A stretch of 64,000 nt of DNA from Rhodobacteraceae bacterium EhC02 (GCA_001650895.1 LXYH01000019.1:30400-94399); one strand, 5' to 3'. Positions 44,347 to 53,388 are shown, counted from the first letter of the stretch. The notes: a model not told the origin generated them from the sequence alone. Numbers and translations are program-made.

Positions 44347-46107
44347 TCATTCGCGGGCAATGCCCTCGGGGGCGTCAAGCACACCATGCACCGCATCCGG
44401 TCTGTGGCGGATCACGGCGCGGGCGTTGATCGATCCTTTGTCCGTCACCTCGCCCCGGTCTAGGCTGGGCGGATCCCGCAGGATCAGCATCCGCGCAATC
44501 CTGTTGGAACTGCCGGTCGCAAGGCCAAGAAAGGAGGCATGCCGCGCCTCCAGCTGGGCCATGATGCCGGGCCGATCCATGACCCCATCGGCTGCGAACA
44601 GCAGCGCCGCCAGTGCCGGGCGATCCTCGCCAAGGATCACCGCATCGCGGATCAGCCCGCCGAAATGATCCACCAGCCGCGCCCGCAAGGCACCCACGGC
44701 GACCCATGTGCCGGTCGACAGCTTGAAATTCTCGGCGATGCGCCCGTCGAAGAAGAACCCTTGCGTCAGGTCATCGGGATTGGCGGGGCGCAAGGCATCC
44801 CCCAGGCAATAGAACCCTTCGTCATCCAGCATCCTGGCGCTGTTGTCCGGATCCCCAAGGTACCCCGGCGTGATCGAGGGGCTTTTCAGACGCGCCTCGA
44901 GCTTGCCCTCGTTCGGGACCAGTTTCAGCGTGATGCCCCGTGCCGGCAGGCCGACATTGCCCGGCGCCGCCTGCTGGCGGGTGCACATCAGCGCGAAAGG
45001 CCCGGTTTCCGTGGCGCCCAGCGCCGTGGTCAGCAGAACCTCGCGGCCCGTGACATGCCGGGCCATGTCACGCAGACCATCCCAGAGGTGCTGCGCCATC
45101 CCGGCACCGGCATACATCATCATGTCCAGCCGGCTGAAAAAGCGCGCGGCCAGATCCGCATCCGCGCGAAACGCAGCCAGCAGCATCTCGTATCCGGCGG
45201 GCACGTTGAAATACCAGGTCGGTGCCACATCGCGCAGGTTGTCCAGCGTGCGACCGATCAGGGCCGGAGTCGGCTTGCCCTCGTCGATGTGATAGGTCCC
45301 GCCATGGCAGAGCACCATGTGAAACACCTTGTTGCCGCTGGCCGTATGGCTCCAGGGGGCCCAATCCATCACGACGGGCGGATGATCGGCCAGGAAGCGG
45401 AAGCAATCGGCGACCATGTCCTGGTTGCGCGCGATCATGTCATGGGTGTTGATCACCGCCTTGGGGCTGCCGGTGGACCCGCTGGTAAAGAGGTATTTCG
45501 CCACCATGTCGCCCTTGAGCCCGGCAAAGGCGGCATCCGCCAAGGCCGGATCGGCGAGGGGCAGATCGTCAAATGCCAGCGCCCCGGCAGGCGGGTTGAC
45601 GGAACAGGCGATCCGCATCCCGCCGGGCAGTGCTGCAAGTGCGCGGCCATAGCGCGCGCCATCCGCCGCATAGACCAACCCCGGCGTCAACAGTTCCACC
45701 GCATCGCGCAGCTTGTCATGGCTGTCCGACAGCAGCGAAAAGGCCGTGGACAGCGCCGCGGTGGGCACACCGGCATATTGGCCAGCCAAGGCCAGAACCG
45801 CATGGTCCAACCCGTTTTCCGACAGGATCAGCACCGGCCGGTCCTGGCCAAGGCCAAGCGCCAGCAAACCCGCACCCAGATGCCGCATCCGGTGCCAGAG
45901 CACGCCATAGCTGATGCTCTGCCAGCTGCCGTCCGGTCCGCGCTGTGCCAGCGCCGCGCGATCCGGCGCGGTCTGCGCCCAATGCCCGATCCGCGCCGCG
46001 ATGGTGTCGGCCAGGCGCGGCGCCTGCCCCTCGTGATGCATCAGGATCGTGCCATCGGCGCGCCGGTCGATGTGAAATGCAGGTGTCCAGAAACGTGGTT
46101 GCGACAT
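44347..46107 (-). CDS. Feruloyl-CoA synthase-like acyl-CoA ligase
   Basis: 586-residue ANL-family adenylating enzyme. ATP P-loop YLFTSGSTGSPKAVINTH, A5-like TALGATETGP, and GRIAENFKLSTGTWV at the hinge. The N-terminal ADTIAARIGHWAQTAPDRAALAQ and LLTPGLVYAADGARYG segments are features I recall from feruloyl-CoA synthases (Fcs/FerA), which activate ferulate, p-coumarate or caffeate. Starts at ATG 46107 (MSQPRFWT). No dedicated hydratase/lyase is adjacent, so vanillin formation cannot be shown. Divergent from the DUF3237 gene. Confidence 0.75.
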   Translation of the reverse strand: MSQPRFWTPAFHIDRRADGTILMHHEGQAPRLADTIAARIGHWAQTAPDRAALAQRGPDGSWQSISYGVLWHRMRHLGAGLLALGLGQDRPVLILSENGLDHAVLALAGQYAGVPTAALSTAFSLLSDSHDKLRDAVELLTPGLVYAADGARYGRALAALPGGMRIACSVNPPAGALAFDDLPLADPALADAAFAGLKGDMVAKYLFTSGSTGSPKAVINTHDMIARNQDMVADCFRFLADHPPVVMDWAPWSHTASGNKVFHMVLCHGGTYHIDEGKPTPALIGRTLDNLRDVAPTWYFNVPAGYEMLLAAFRADADLAARFFSRLDMMMYAGAGMAQHLWDGLRDMARHVTGREVLLTTALGATETGPFALMCTRQQAAPGNVGLPARGITLKLVPNEGKLEARLKSPSITPGYLGDPDNSARMLDDEGFYCLGDALRPANPDDLTQGFFFDGRIAENFKLSTGTWVAVGALRARLVDHFGGLIRDAVILGEDRPALAALLFAADGVMDRPGIMAQLEARHASFLGLATGSSNRIARMLILRDPPSLDRGEVTDKGSINARAVIRHRPDAVHGVLDAPEGIARE

Positions 46108-46175
46108 GATACCCCCTCCCCTCGGGCCAGATGCACCGATCCGCTGGACAGGCTCTGGCATGGGTAGTTATGGTT

Positions 46176-46185
46176 TATAGCTATA
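46176..46185. promoter_or_regulatory. Palindrome TATAGCTATA in fcs-DUF3237 divergent region
   Basis: Perfect 10-bp A/T-rich palindrome in the 117-bp gap between divergent starts, 40 bp before the DUF3237 ATG and 69 bp before the ligase start. Could be an operator overlapping a -10 element; no cognate regulator is adjacent. Confidence 0.3.
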
Positions 46186-46224
46186 GGATCATTCACTCAA
46201 TCCCGATCCCCCACGGAGAGCCGC

Positions 46225-46695
46225 ATGCCACAGTCCCTGTCCACCCCTGACCTGCGCCATGTCTGCGATCTTTTCGTCTCGCTTGATCCGATCCGCGAGA
46301 TGGGCGCGGGCCAGGCCGGGCAACGCCGGATCATCCCCATCGTCGGCGGCACCGTGACAGGCCCCGCCATAAATGGCCGCATCCTGAACCTCGGCGCGGA
46401 CTGGCAGACGATCTGGTCGAACGGCGTGGCCGAACTTGATACGCGCTATGCGATCGAAACCGGGGATGGCGCGACCATCGAGATCCGCAACTACGGCTAC
46501 CGCCATGGTCCGGGCGATGTGCTGGCCGCGATCTCCAGGGGCGAAGAGGTAGATCCCGCAAGCTATTACATGCGCACGCATGCGCGGCTGGAAAGCGGGG
46601 ATCCCCGTTATGACTGGGTAAATCGCACCCTGTTCGTCGGCACCGGAGCCCGGAAATCCGGGCAGGTCGTCGTCTCGCTTTTCGCGCTGGAATAA
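46225..46695 (+). CDS. DUF3237 family protein
   Basis: 156-residue cytoplasmic beta-barrel protein of the DUF3237 family. The core GGTVTGPAINGRILNLGADWQ, TRYAIETGDGATIEIRNYGYRHGP and the late YYMRTHARLESGDPRYDWVNR are characteristic. Members often lie beside aromatic or terpenoid catabolic genes; their reaction is not established to my knowledge. Divergent from the feruloyl-CoA synthase-like gene and 52 bp upstream of a TSUP permease. Confidence 0.82.
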   Translation: MPQSLSTPDLRHVCDLFVSLDPIREMGAGQAGQRRIIPIVGGTVTGPAINGRILNLGADWQTIWSNGVAELDTRYAIETGDGATIEIRNYGYRHGPGDVLAAISRGEEVDPASYYMRTHARLESGDPRYDWVNRTLFVGTGARKSGQVVVSLFALE

Positions 46696-46747
46696 TCAGC
46701 TGACGGGGCTGGACCCGGCCGCCCCCCTGCCCGACAGTCACGCGATC

Positions 46748-47482
46748 ATGAGCCTGATTCTCGTCTTTCTTGCCTTTGGCCTTGGCGGCATCCTGAAAGG
46801 GGCCACCGGCGCCGGTGCACCGATCATCGCGGTGCCGGTGATGACGATCTTCTTCGGTGCCCCCTTCGCCGTGGCAGTCTTTGCGATCCCCAATCTGGTC
46901 ACCAATGTCTGGCAGGGCTGGAGCTTTCGCCGTCACGCCCTTGCCAGCTCGCTGACCCTGCATTTCGCGGTGGCGGGCGCACTGGGCGCCGGAATCGGCA
47001 GCTTCATGCTGGCCTGGCTGCCCTCGGAGGCGCTGAACCTGGCGGTGGCCCTGTCCGTTCTGGCCTATGTCGGCTTTCGCACGTTCCGCCCCGGCTGGAC
47101 ACTGAGCCTGTCGCGGGCCGAGGCACTGGCCGCGCCAGCGGGTATCCTGGGCGGCATCCTGCAGGGGGCGGCAGGACTGTCCGCTCCGATATCGCTGAGC
47201 TTTCTGAACGCGCTGAAACTGCAGCGGCCGCAATTCATCTTCACCATCTCGGTGTTTTTCCTGGCCATGGCGCTGGTGCAGATCCCGCTTCTGGCCGGGT
47301 TGGGCATTCTGACCGGTGAGCGGTTCATCATCAGTTGGCTGGCCCTGATCCCCCTGGTCGCCACCATGCCGCTGGGGGCCTGGCTGGGCAAACGCCTTTC
47401 GGCCAGCACCTTCGACCGGGTGATCCTGGGCCTTCTGGTGATCCTGTCGCTGCGCCTGGTCTGGCAGGCGCTGGCGGTTTGA
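46748..47482 (+). CDS. TauE/SafE (TSUP) family membrane permease
   Basis: 244 residues, about eight hydrophobic segments, with Gly-rich repeats GLGGILKGATGAGAPIIAVP (about residues 10-29) and LGGILQGAAGLSAPISLSF (about 133-151). This GATGAGAP subtype differs from the GVGGG type at 22133-22954. Such permeases can carry small organic or sulfur anions. Probably cotranscribed with DUF3237. Confidence 0.82.
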   Translation: MSLILVFLAFGLGGILKGATGAGAPIIAVPVMTIFFGAPFAVAVFAIPNLVTNVWQGWSFRRHALASSLTLHFAVAGALGAGIGSFMLAWLPSEALNLAVALSVLAYVGFRTFRPGWTLSLSRAEALAAPAGILGGILQGAAGLSAPISLSFLNALKLQRPQFIFTISVFFLAMALVQIPLLAGLGILTGERFIISWLALIPLVATMPLGAWLGKRLSASTFDRVILGLLVILSLRLVWQALAV

Positions 47483-47599
47483 TGCCAGCACGCGGCACGC
47501 AGGCTTGAAAGCGGCGCGGGGCCTTGCCATCTAGCAGCGCAAGACAAGGTGACGGGGCAAACCCGGCCCGACAGGCAGGCATCAGAGGACAGGACGATC

Positions 47600-48232
47600 A
47601 TGCGCTTTCGTGCGATCATCGCGGGTATGACCATGGCCATTGCCTGGCTGTGCGGCGCCCCGGCCATGGCGGCCCCCACGCAATGCACGACCAAGATCGA
47701 CGGCCAGAGCGTCACGATTTTCTACGACGATGAAGAACCCACCTATTCCTCGTTCCGAGAGCGTTTTTTCAGCCGCCGCAACACCTGCCCCGGCGCCGTG
47801 GTGATCACCTATCTGATGCCGGATCTGACCGCCGAGGAACGCCTGGTCTTCTGCGCCAACTACGATCCCGACACCCAAAGCCATTCGCAGCCCGCGCAGG
47901 GCCGACGTGACGCCTTTGGCCGCTGCGCCGAACCCTCGCGCACCTGCAGCCTGGTCAATACGACAAAACAGGAAGCCTTGGCGTTGGTCGGCATTGGCGA
48001 GCAGGCAGAGCAAGGCAGCTTGTCGGACCGGCTGTCATCCACCGTATCGGCGGTGACACACAGCTCTGGCGCGATGGTCCTGTCGGGCAATACCGCCAGC
48101 CTGTCGAGCCTGCTGTCCTCGGCGGGCACCGCCATCGGCACCGCGCTTGGCACGCCTGCGGTTCTGGCCGGGGCTGCGGCCAGCGTCGTGGTCATCGGCG
48201 GCGCCGTATACCTGTGCAGTGACGCAGGCTGA
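47600..48232 (+). CDS. Secreted hypothetical protein with six mature cysteines
   Basis: 210 residues; not recognised. A signal peptide MRFRAIIAGMTMAIAWLCGAPAMAA is clear. The mature part has six cysteines (CTTK, TCPG, FCAN, RCAE, TCSL, LCSD), likely disulfide-bonded, a Ser/Thr-rich segment (about 150-180), and a hydrophobic, glycine-rich stretch VLAGAAASVVVIGGAVYLC at the C-terminus that could be a membrane anchor. I chose ATG 47600; in-frame codons further upstream lack a signal-peptide start. Neighbours give no functional hint. Confidence 0.65.
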   Translation: MRFRAIIAGMTMAIAWLCGAPAMAAPTQCTTKIDGQSVTIFYDDEEPTYSSFRERFFSRRNTCPGAVVITYLMPDLTAEERLVFCANYDPDTQSHSQPAQGRRDAFGRCAEPSRTCSLVNTTKQEALALVGIGEQAEQGSLSDRLSSTVSAVTHSSGAMVLSGNTASLSSLLSSAGTAIGTALGTPAVLAGAAASVVVIGGAVYLCSDAG

Positions 48233-48277
48233 CATGGCAGGCGGCGACCCTGCAAGTCCCACCGGCTGCGCCCCAGA

Positions 48278-49864
48278 TCAGGCGATGCTGCGCTTCATGA
48301 TCTTGCCATTGGCGTTGCGCGGCAGCGGGTCTTCGGTCAGCAGGTAGGTTTCGGGGCATTGGTAGTCGGACAACTGCCCCGCGCAATGGCGACGCAGATC
48401 GTCTTCGGCCACCATGCCGGGCTTGATCGTGACGACCGCGTGGACCCTTTCGCCAAGGATGGGACAGGGTCGCGGGACCACTGCCGCCTCGACCACGCCG
48501 GGCCATGCCGTCAGCACGCTTTCGACCATGGCGGTGTAGATCTTGTGCCCACCGCGATTGATCATCTCTTTCTTGCGGTCGAAGACATGCACGAAGCCCT
48601 CGGCATCCACACTGCCGATATCACCCGATTTCCAGAAACCGGCCACGAATTCGCGGGCGTCCGCCTCGGGGTTGCGCCAGTAACCCGGCACGACCATTGC
48701 CCCCCTGATCCACAGCTCGCCCGCCTCGCCGCGGGGAACCTCGCGGCCTGAATCGTCCATGACGCAGATTTCGACACCCGGCGCAGGCAATCCCACCGAC
48801 AAACGCCGCGCGGCCGTCTGATCGGCAGGCATGATCGTCGCGGGCGATGTCAGTTCCGTGGCCCCATAGACATTCATCAGGCCCAACCCCGGCAAGGCCG
48901 CCGCCAGACGCTCGATCGTGGCGGCAGGCATCGGCGCACCGCCATAGCCACCGATCCGCCAGCGGGACAGGTCATAGTCGGACAGATCGGCCTGATGCAG
49001 GCACAGGTTATACATGGCAGGCACCATGACCGAGAATGTCATCCCCTCCTGCGCGGCAAGCGCCAGAAACTGCGGTGCCTTGAACGCCCGCTGGGCGATC
49101 ATCGTGCCCGCCGCGCGCACCATCGTATGGATGCAGGCGACAAGCCCGGTCACATGGTTCATCGGCACGGTGACGATGGTGCTGTCCCGCGGACCAAGCC
49201 CCATGACGGTCACGAAACTCGTGGCGGAATGGATGATGCCCAAACCCGTCAGCATCGCACCCTTGGGCACCCCCGTGGTGCCCGAGGTATAAAGGATCGT
49301 CGCCACATCCTCTTCATCCGCGGGGGACGGCGCGTCATGGGGGGCGGCACCCCGCAGGCGAGCATAATCGTCAAAGCCTTCCGCGGCACCGATGGCAAAG
49401 CGCGCGCGCAGATGTGGTGTCTCGTCAGGCGGGGGCACGATCCCGGCCAGATCCGCCTCGACCACCAGGACGCAGGATTCCGATTGCGTCAGGGCATGAC
49501 GGATGCCGGGCATCTGGTCCCGGATACTCATCGGAACAAAGATCGCGCCCAGTCGCGCCACGGCGAAACACAGGATCACGAAGGGCGCGCCATTGCCAAG
49601 GATGACGGCAACACGGTCCCCTGCCCCCACGTTCCGCGCCGCCAGACCGCCGGCGACGCGCCCCACTTCGGCGTTCAGATCGGCATATGTCAGGCGCAGG
49701 GCACCATCGATCAGCGCGATCGTGTCGGGGTGACGGGCCACGGCCTCGGCCAGCATGGCGTCAAGGTTCGCAGGGCGATCCGGATAGCAGTCCACCACCC
49801 GCTGATCGAAATGGCGTTCCTTGCGAAGCGGCGGCGTGAAAGTCATCGGTCCGTGGTCTTTCAT
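48278..49864 (-). CDS. Acyl-CoA synthetase (AMP-forming) of kinase/ACAD operon
   Basis: 528-residue ANL-family ligase: P-loop ILYTSGTTGVPKGAM, A5 NVYGATE, SGDIGSVDAEGF, hinge DRKKEMINRGG and catalytic-lysine motif LPRNANGKIMK near the C-terminus. Third gene of the minus-strand unit APH kinase - acyl-CoA dehydrogenase - ligase (15-bp gap from the dehydrogenase). By analogy to LvaE in levulinate catabolism it would load the free acid onto CoA. An in-frame ATG six codons downstream (MTFTPP) is an alternative start. Confidence 0.87.
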   Translation of the reverse strand: MKDHGPMTFTPPLRKERHFDQRVVDCYPDRPANLDAMLAEAVARHPDTIALIDGALRLTYADLNAEVGRVAGGLAARNVGAGDRVAVILGNGAPFVILCFAVARLGAIFVPMSIRDQMPGIRHALTQSESCVLVVEADLAGIVPPPDETPHLRARFAIGAAEGFDDYARLRGAAPHDAPSPADEEDVATILYTSGTTGVPKGAMLTGLGIIHSATSFVTVMGLGPRDSTIVTVPMNHVTGLVACIHTMVRAAGTMIAQRAFKAPQFLALAAQEGMTFSVMVPAMYNLCLHQADLSDYDLSRWRIGGYGGAPMPAATIERLAAALPGLGLMNVYGATELTSPATIMPADQTAARRLSVGLPAPGVEICVMDDSGREVPRGEAGELWIRGAMVVPGYWRNPEADAREFVAGFWKSGDIGSVDAEGFVHVFDRKKEMINRGGHKIYTAMVESVLTAWPGVVEAAVVPRPCPILGERVHAVVTIKPGMVAEDDLRRHCAGQLSDYQCPETYLLTEDPLPRNANGKIMKRSIA

Positions 49865-49879
49865 GTGGTGTTGCGCAGA

Positions 49880-51139
49880 TCAATCCGCGCGGTGTGGCGG
49901 CACGAAATGCGCGATGTTGCGTCCCATCGCGGCCTTGGCCCGCTTCAATTCCTCGCGCGCGATGACCTTCAGATGCACCTCGTCCGGTCCGTCCAGAAAA
50001 CGCATCGCGCGCCCCCATGTCCAGAGATAACTGAGCGGCGTATCCGGCGTGATTCCGGCCGCGCCAAAGACCTGGATGGCCCGGTCGACCACCTGTGTCT
50101 GCAGCCGCGCCGCCATCACCTTGATCGCCGAGACATCGACACGCGCCGCGCGCGCGCCGTCGCGGTCCATCTTCCACGCGGTTTGCAGCATCAGCAGGCG
50201 CGCCGCATCGATCTCGATCCGCGACTGTGCGATCCAGTCCTGGATATTCGCGTTGTCCGCCAGTGCCTTGCCGAAAGTGCGCCGTTCCAGCCCGCGTTCG
50301 CACATCAGCTCCAGCGCCAGTTCGCATTGGCCGATGGTGCGCATGCAATGATGGATGCGCCCCGGCCCCAGCCGCGCCTGCGCCAGCATGAAGCCGTCAC
50401 CCTCGTTCCCCAGCATGGCATTGACCGGCACGCGCACATCGCGCATCAGGATTTCGCAATGCCCCTCGGGCGCATGATGATGCATGATCGGCACATCTCG
50501 CACCACCTGGAAACCGGGCGTATCCATCGGCACGAGGATGAAGGAATGCTTGCGATGCTTGTCCGCGTCGGGCGAGGGATCGGACACGCCGAACACGATG
50601 CAGAGCTTGGCGTTCGGGTGCTTGGCCCCGGTGGAAAACCACTTGCGCCCGTTGATGACATATTCATCCCCCTCGCGCCGGATCGTGGTGGCAAGGTTCG
50701 TCAGGTCCGATGACGCGGCATCGGGTTCCGTCAGCCCCACGACCGAGCGTATCTCGCCACGCAGCAACGGATCAAGCCAGCGTTCCTTCTGCGCAGCCGT
50801 GCCGAACTGCATCAGGATTTCCATGTTGCCGGTGTCCGGCGCATTGCAGTTGAATACTTCCGGGCTCCACGGCACGCGGCCCATCGCCTCGGCCAGGGGT
50901 GCATATTCCAGGTTGGTCAGCCGTGTGCCGGGGTGATGTTCCTCAAGCTCGGGCGAAAACATGTTCCACAACCCCGCCTCGAATGCCCTGGCCTTGAGTG
51001 GTTCGATCACCTCGGTCGGGTAGGCGCCTGTATGGGCGATCTCGTGAAAGCGGCGGTTGGCTGGCAGCACGTGATCGACCATGAAGGCCTCAAGCTTGCC
51101 CAGCAACGCGAGGGTCTTGTCGGAATAGGCGAAATCCAT
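49880..51139 (-). CDS. Acyl-CoA dehydrogenase, ACAD10/11 (LvaC)-type
   Basis: 419-residue flavoprotein of the acyl-CoA dehydrogenase fold. FAD-contacting VVGLTEPDAASSDLTNL and ARKWFSTG-like NGRKWFSTGA, then RLGPGRIHHCMRTIG. At the catalytic C-terminal loop it has DGPDEVH (383-389), the signature I know from ACAD10/11 proteins, in place of the YEGT.QI of fatty-acyl dehydrogenases. Adjacent to an APH-type kinase (11-bp gap), the pairing found fused in human ACAD10/11 and separate in lvaA/lvaC. It probably eliminates phosphate from a phosphorylated hydroxyacyl-CoA and need not oxidise it. ATG 51139 (MDFAYSDK). Confidence 0.85.
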   Translation of the reverse strand: MDFAYSDKTLALLGKLEAFMVDHVLPANRRFHEIAHTGAYPTEVIEPLKARAFEAGLWNMFSPELEEHHPGTRLTNLEYAPLAEAMGRVPWSPEVFNCNAPDTGNMEILMQFGTAAQKERWLDPLLRGEIRSVVGLTEPDAASSDLTNLATTIRREGDEYVINGRKWFSTGAKHPNAKLCIVFGVSDPSPDADKHRKHSFILVPMDTPGFQVVRDVPIMHHHAPEGHCEILMRDVRVPVNAMLGNEGDGFMLAQARLGPGRIHHCMRTIGQCELALELMCERGLERRTFGKALADNANIQDWIAQSRIEIDAARLLMLQTAWKMDRDGARAARVDVSAIKVMAARLQTQVVDRAIQVFGAAGITPDTPLSYLWTWGRAMRFLDGPDEVHLKVIAREELKRAKAAMGRNIAHFVPPHRAD

Positions 51140-51150
51140 GTTCGGCTCCT

Positions 51151-52158
51151 TCAGAGGTGAGGGCGGTCCGAGGCAAGCAACCCCTCGGCCAGACCTGCGA
51201 AATCGGGGGCGAGCGCCCCCACGGCGCGGGCATTCGCGCTGGTGGCTTGCCCGGCAAGCGCGCGGGCGGTGATCCCTTCGAGAATGACCGCCATGCGAAA
51301 CATCGCAAAGGCGCGGTGCCAGGGCGTCAGCGGCGCGGCACAGCCGCCCGCCTCCACGTAGGTGTGCAGAAAGGCGGTGCGGTCCGGCAGGCCAAGCGCG
51401 GTCTTGTCCAGCCCTGCCAGCCCGCCCATCTGCGCGGGCGTCAGGTCGTAGAACATCGCCCAATGCGCCAGATCGGCCAGCGGATCACCCAGCGTGGACA
51501 GTTCCCAATCCAGCACGCCCAGAACATGCGCGGGATTGGTTGCATACATCAGGTTGCCGATCCTGTAGTCGCCATGCACGATCGCCGTCGGGTTCTGCGG
51601 CGGGATATTGGCCGTAAAAAACGCCGCCAGCCCGTCCATCACCGGATCATGCCGCGCGTCCAGATCGGCCCACTGCCTGCACCAGCGCCGGACCTGCCGC
51701 GCGTAGTAGTCGCCGTCGCGGCCGTAATCGCCAAGCCCCAGCGCGCGCCAGTCCAATGCATGCAGCCGCGCCAGCACACGGGCCGCATCAAGGTGAATCG
51801 CGCCCCGATCCTGCGCGGCAAGGCCCGGCAGATCACTGCCGTCCGAGACATGACCATTCAGCCGTTCCATCAGGTAGAAGGGCGTCCCGATCACCGCCGG
51901 ATCATCGACCATCCGCACCACGCGCGGCACGGGCACGCCGCTGCCTTGCAACGCGGACAGGATGCGGAATTCGCGGTCCACCGCATGGGCACTGTCCAGC
52001 GTGGCACCGGCCGGTTTCTTGCGCAGCACAAGGGGCTGCCCCTTGCAGGTCAAGAACCACGTGGGATTGGACTGGCCACCGTTCACGGCCTCCAGATGCA
52101 CAGGGCCGCCCAGAAAACGCTCCAGTCGCACGGGGTCGAAATCGGGCGCGATGGTCAT
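51151..52158 (-). CDS. APH-family kinase, ACAD10/11-linked (LvaA-like)
   Basis: 335-residue aminoglycoside-phosphotransferase-fold kinase. Catalytic loop VHGDYRIGNL with D197 and N202; metal-binding VLDWELSTLGDPLADLA with D217. The nucleotide lysine is in LVLRKKP (47-48). This N-terminal QSNPTWF and LGDPLADL pattern marks the COG3173/ACAD10-11 group, not antibiotic kinases. By established analogy (P. putida LvaA, mammalian ACAD11) it should phosphorylate the hydroxyl of a hydroxyacyl-CoA. First gene of the unit, with its own promoter and operator upstream. ATG 52158 (MTIAPDFD). Confidence 0.83.
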   Translation of the reverse strand: MTIAPDFDPVRLERFLGGPVHLEAVNGGQSNPTWFLTCKGQPLVLRKKPAGATLDSAHAVDREFRILSALQGSGVPVPRVVRMVDDPAVIGTPFYLMERLNGHVSDGSDLPGLAAQDRGAIHLDAARVLARLHALDWRALGLGDYGRDGDYYARQVRRWCRQWADLDARHDPVMDGLAAFFTANIPPQNPTAIVHGDYRIGNLMYATNPAHVLGVLDWELSTLGDPLADLAHWAMFYDLTPAQMGGLAGLDKTALGLPDRTAFLHTYVEAGGCAAPLTPWHRAFAMFRMAVILEGITARALAGQATSANARAVGALAPDFAGLAEGLLASDRPHL

Positions 52159-52236
52159 GCAGCACCTGCGGCCAGTTGCGGGATCGATCGATGCGGGTGA
52201 CAGATCATCGGCACGGGCGGCCCGCCCTCTCTCCAT

Positions 52237-52253
52237 TTAGTGTCCGACAATAA
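52237..52253. promoter_or_regulatory. Operator copy 1 with promoter of the kinase/ACAD/ligase operon
   Basis: TTAGTGTCCGACAATAA, a palindrome of form TTAnTGTCnGACAnTAA, 79 bp upstream of the kinase start. On the minus strand a -35-like TTGACC (52277-52282) and -10-like TTATGC (52255-52260) with 16-bp spacing stand just before it, so the operator would cover the transcription start. A second copy is at 52505-52521. The rest of the 446-bp gap 52159-52604 holds no gene; it includes an A/T-rich patch near 52370-52395. Confidence 0.7.
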
Positions 52254-52504
52254 GGCATAATCAGCGGCCCTGCGCCGGTCAATCCAAATTCTTGCAACGG
52301 CCCGCGACGGCCGCAAGGATGCCATGATCACCTTCTGCGGGCGGCGCCGCGCAAAACTGCGATTACCCCATATTTTATTGTATGAATATAAAGGCGGCGG
52401 CATTCCGAAGTGATGCAACGCCTTGCCGGACCATGCGCGCACTCAGCCCGGTTCGTGCCCTTACAACAATGTTGACAGAATGGCAGAATCGCGACCATCC
52501 TGCA

Positions 52505-52521
52505 TTTGTGTCAGACGCTAA
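52505..52521. promoter_or_regulatory. Operator copy 2 upstream of gntR
   Basis: TTTGTGTCAGACGCTAA agrees with copy 1 at 12 of 17 positions including TGTCnGAC and TAA, and lies 83 bp before the gntR ATG. A -35-like TTGACA is at 52472-52477 but no good -10 follows. A separate TGCAT-N10-ATGCA dyad is at 52540-52559. The pair of operators implies that one GntR regulator controls both arms. Confidence 0.62.
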
Positions 52522-52604
52522 GGGCCAAACATGATCATTTGCATCGCCATCATCATGCAATCGGGCCTGCCCCGCCCTACAGGTCTGTTTGGTGGTGCAA
52601 CGCG

Positions 52605-53345
52605 ATGAGCCTGACCGCCAAGCCGATCCAGCATCACTACGCCTATCATCAGATCGCCGAGGAAATTCAGGCGCAGATCCTGCGTGGCGATCTGAAACCC
52701 GGCGATCAGTTGCCCGGCGAGGCAGAGCTGGGCACGATGTTCGGGGTCACCCGCTCGACCGTGCGCGAAGGCTTGCGGCAACTCGAGGCCGACGGCCTGG
52801 TGCATCGCCCCTCGCCGCGCCGGCTTGAGGTGACGGTGCCGCAGGCGGATCAGTTGACCACCCGTGCCGGGCGCGCCATGGCGCTGATGCAGGTCACCTT
52901 TCGCGAACTGTGGCAGGTGACGATGGTCACCGAACCGCTTGCTTCAAAGTTGGCAGCCCTGAACGCCACAGCCGACGAGATCGAACAGCTGCAGCAACTG
53001 CATGCCGATCTTCTGGCCGCAGAAGGGCAGATGGCGCGCACCATCGAACTGGACGAGCAGTTTCACACCCGCATCGCCGAGATGGGCAAGAACCGTGTGC
53101 TGGGGCTGGCACGCGAACCGATTGCGCTGCTGCTGTTTCGCGGCTTCGCCAAGATCGCGCCCTTCGCGCCGCAATTCTACAAACGCCAGATCGAAGCGCA
53201 TTCGAACATCATCGCGGCGCTGCGCGACGGCGATGGCGAACGTGCCGAAAAATGGGCGCGCATGCATATCGAGGATTTCTGGCGCGGCGCGCAACTGGCC
53301 GGCCTCGAGGATTCCATCGCCCTCAGCCCCCGCGCCGTCACCTGA
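52605..53345 (+). CDS. GntR-family regulator, FCD subfamily, of hydroxyacid regulon
   Basis: 246-residue regulator. Winged helix at about 15-80 with GDQLPGEAELGTMFGV and TRSTVREGLRQLEADGLV; C-terminal FCD domain with LDEQFHTRIAEMG and QIEAHSNIIAALRDGD, residues that hold the metal/ligand in this family. ATG 52605 is chosen; the frame extends upstream through the promoter and operator and is not credible there. Divergent from the kinase operon and first in the plus-strand arm with two crotonases; probable repressor binding the TTAnTGTCnGACAnTAA sites. Confidence 0.87.
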   Translation: MSLTAKPIQHHYAYHQIAEEIQAQILRGDLKPGDQLPGEAELGTMFGVTRSTVREGLRQLEADGLVHRPSPRRLEVTVPQADQLTTRAGRAMALMQVTFRELWQVTMVTEPLASKLAALNATADEIEQLQQLHADLLAAEGQMARTIELDEQFHTRIAEMGKNRVLGLAREPIALLLFRGFAKIAPFAPQFYKRQIEAHSNIIAALRDGDGERAEKWARMHIEDFWRGAQLAGLEDSIALSPRAVT

Positions 53346-53388
53346 CAGGCTCTGCCCGCGAAGACACCGCCACGACAGGATCACATCG

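Noticed and set aside
51151..52158. APH-fold protein as an aminoglycoside resistance kinase
   Set aside because: Pattern (QSNPTWF, DWELSTLGDPLADL) and adjacency to an ACAD10/11-type dehydrogenase point to acyl-CoA metabolism.
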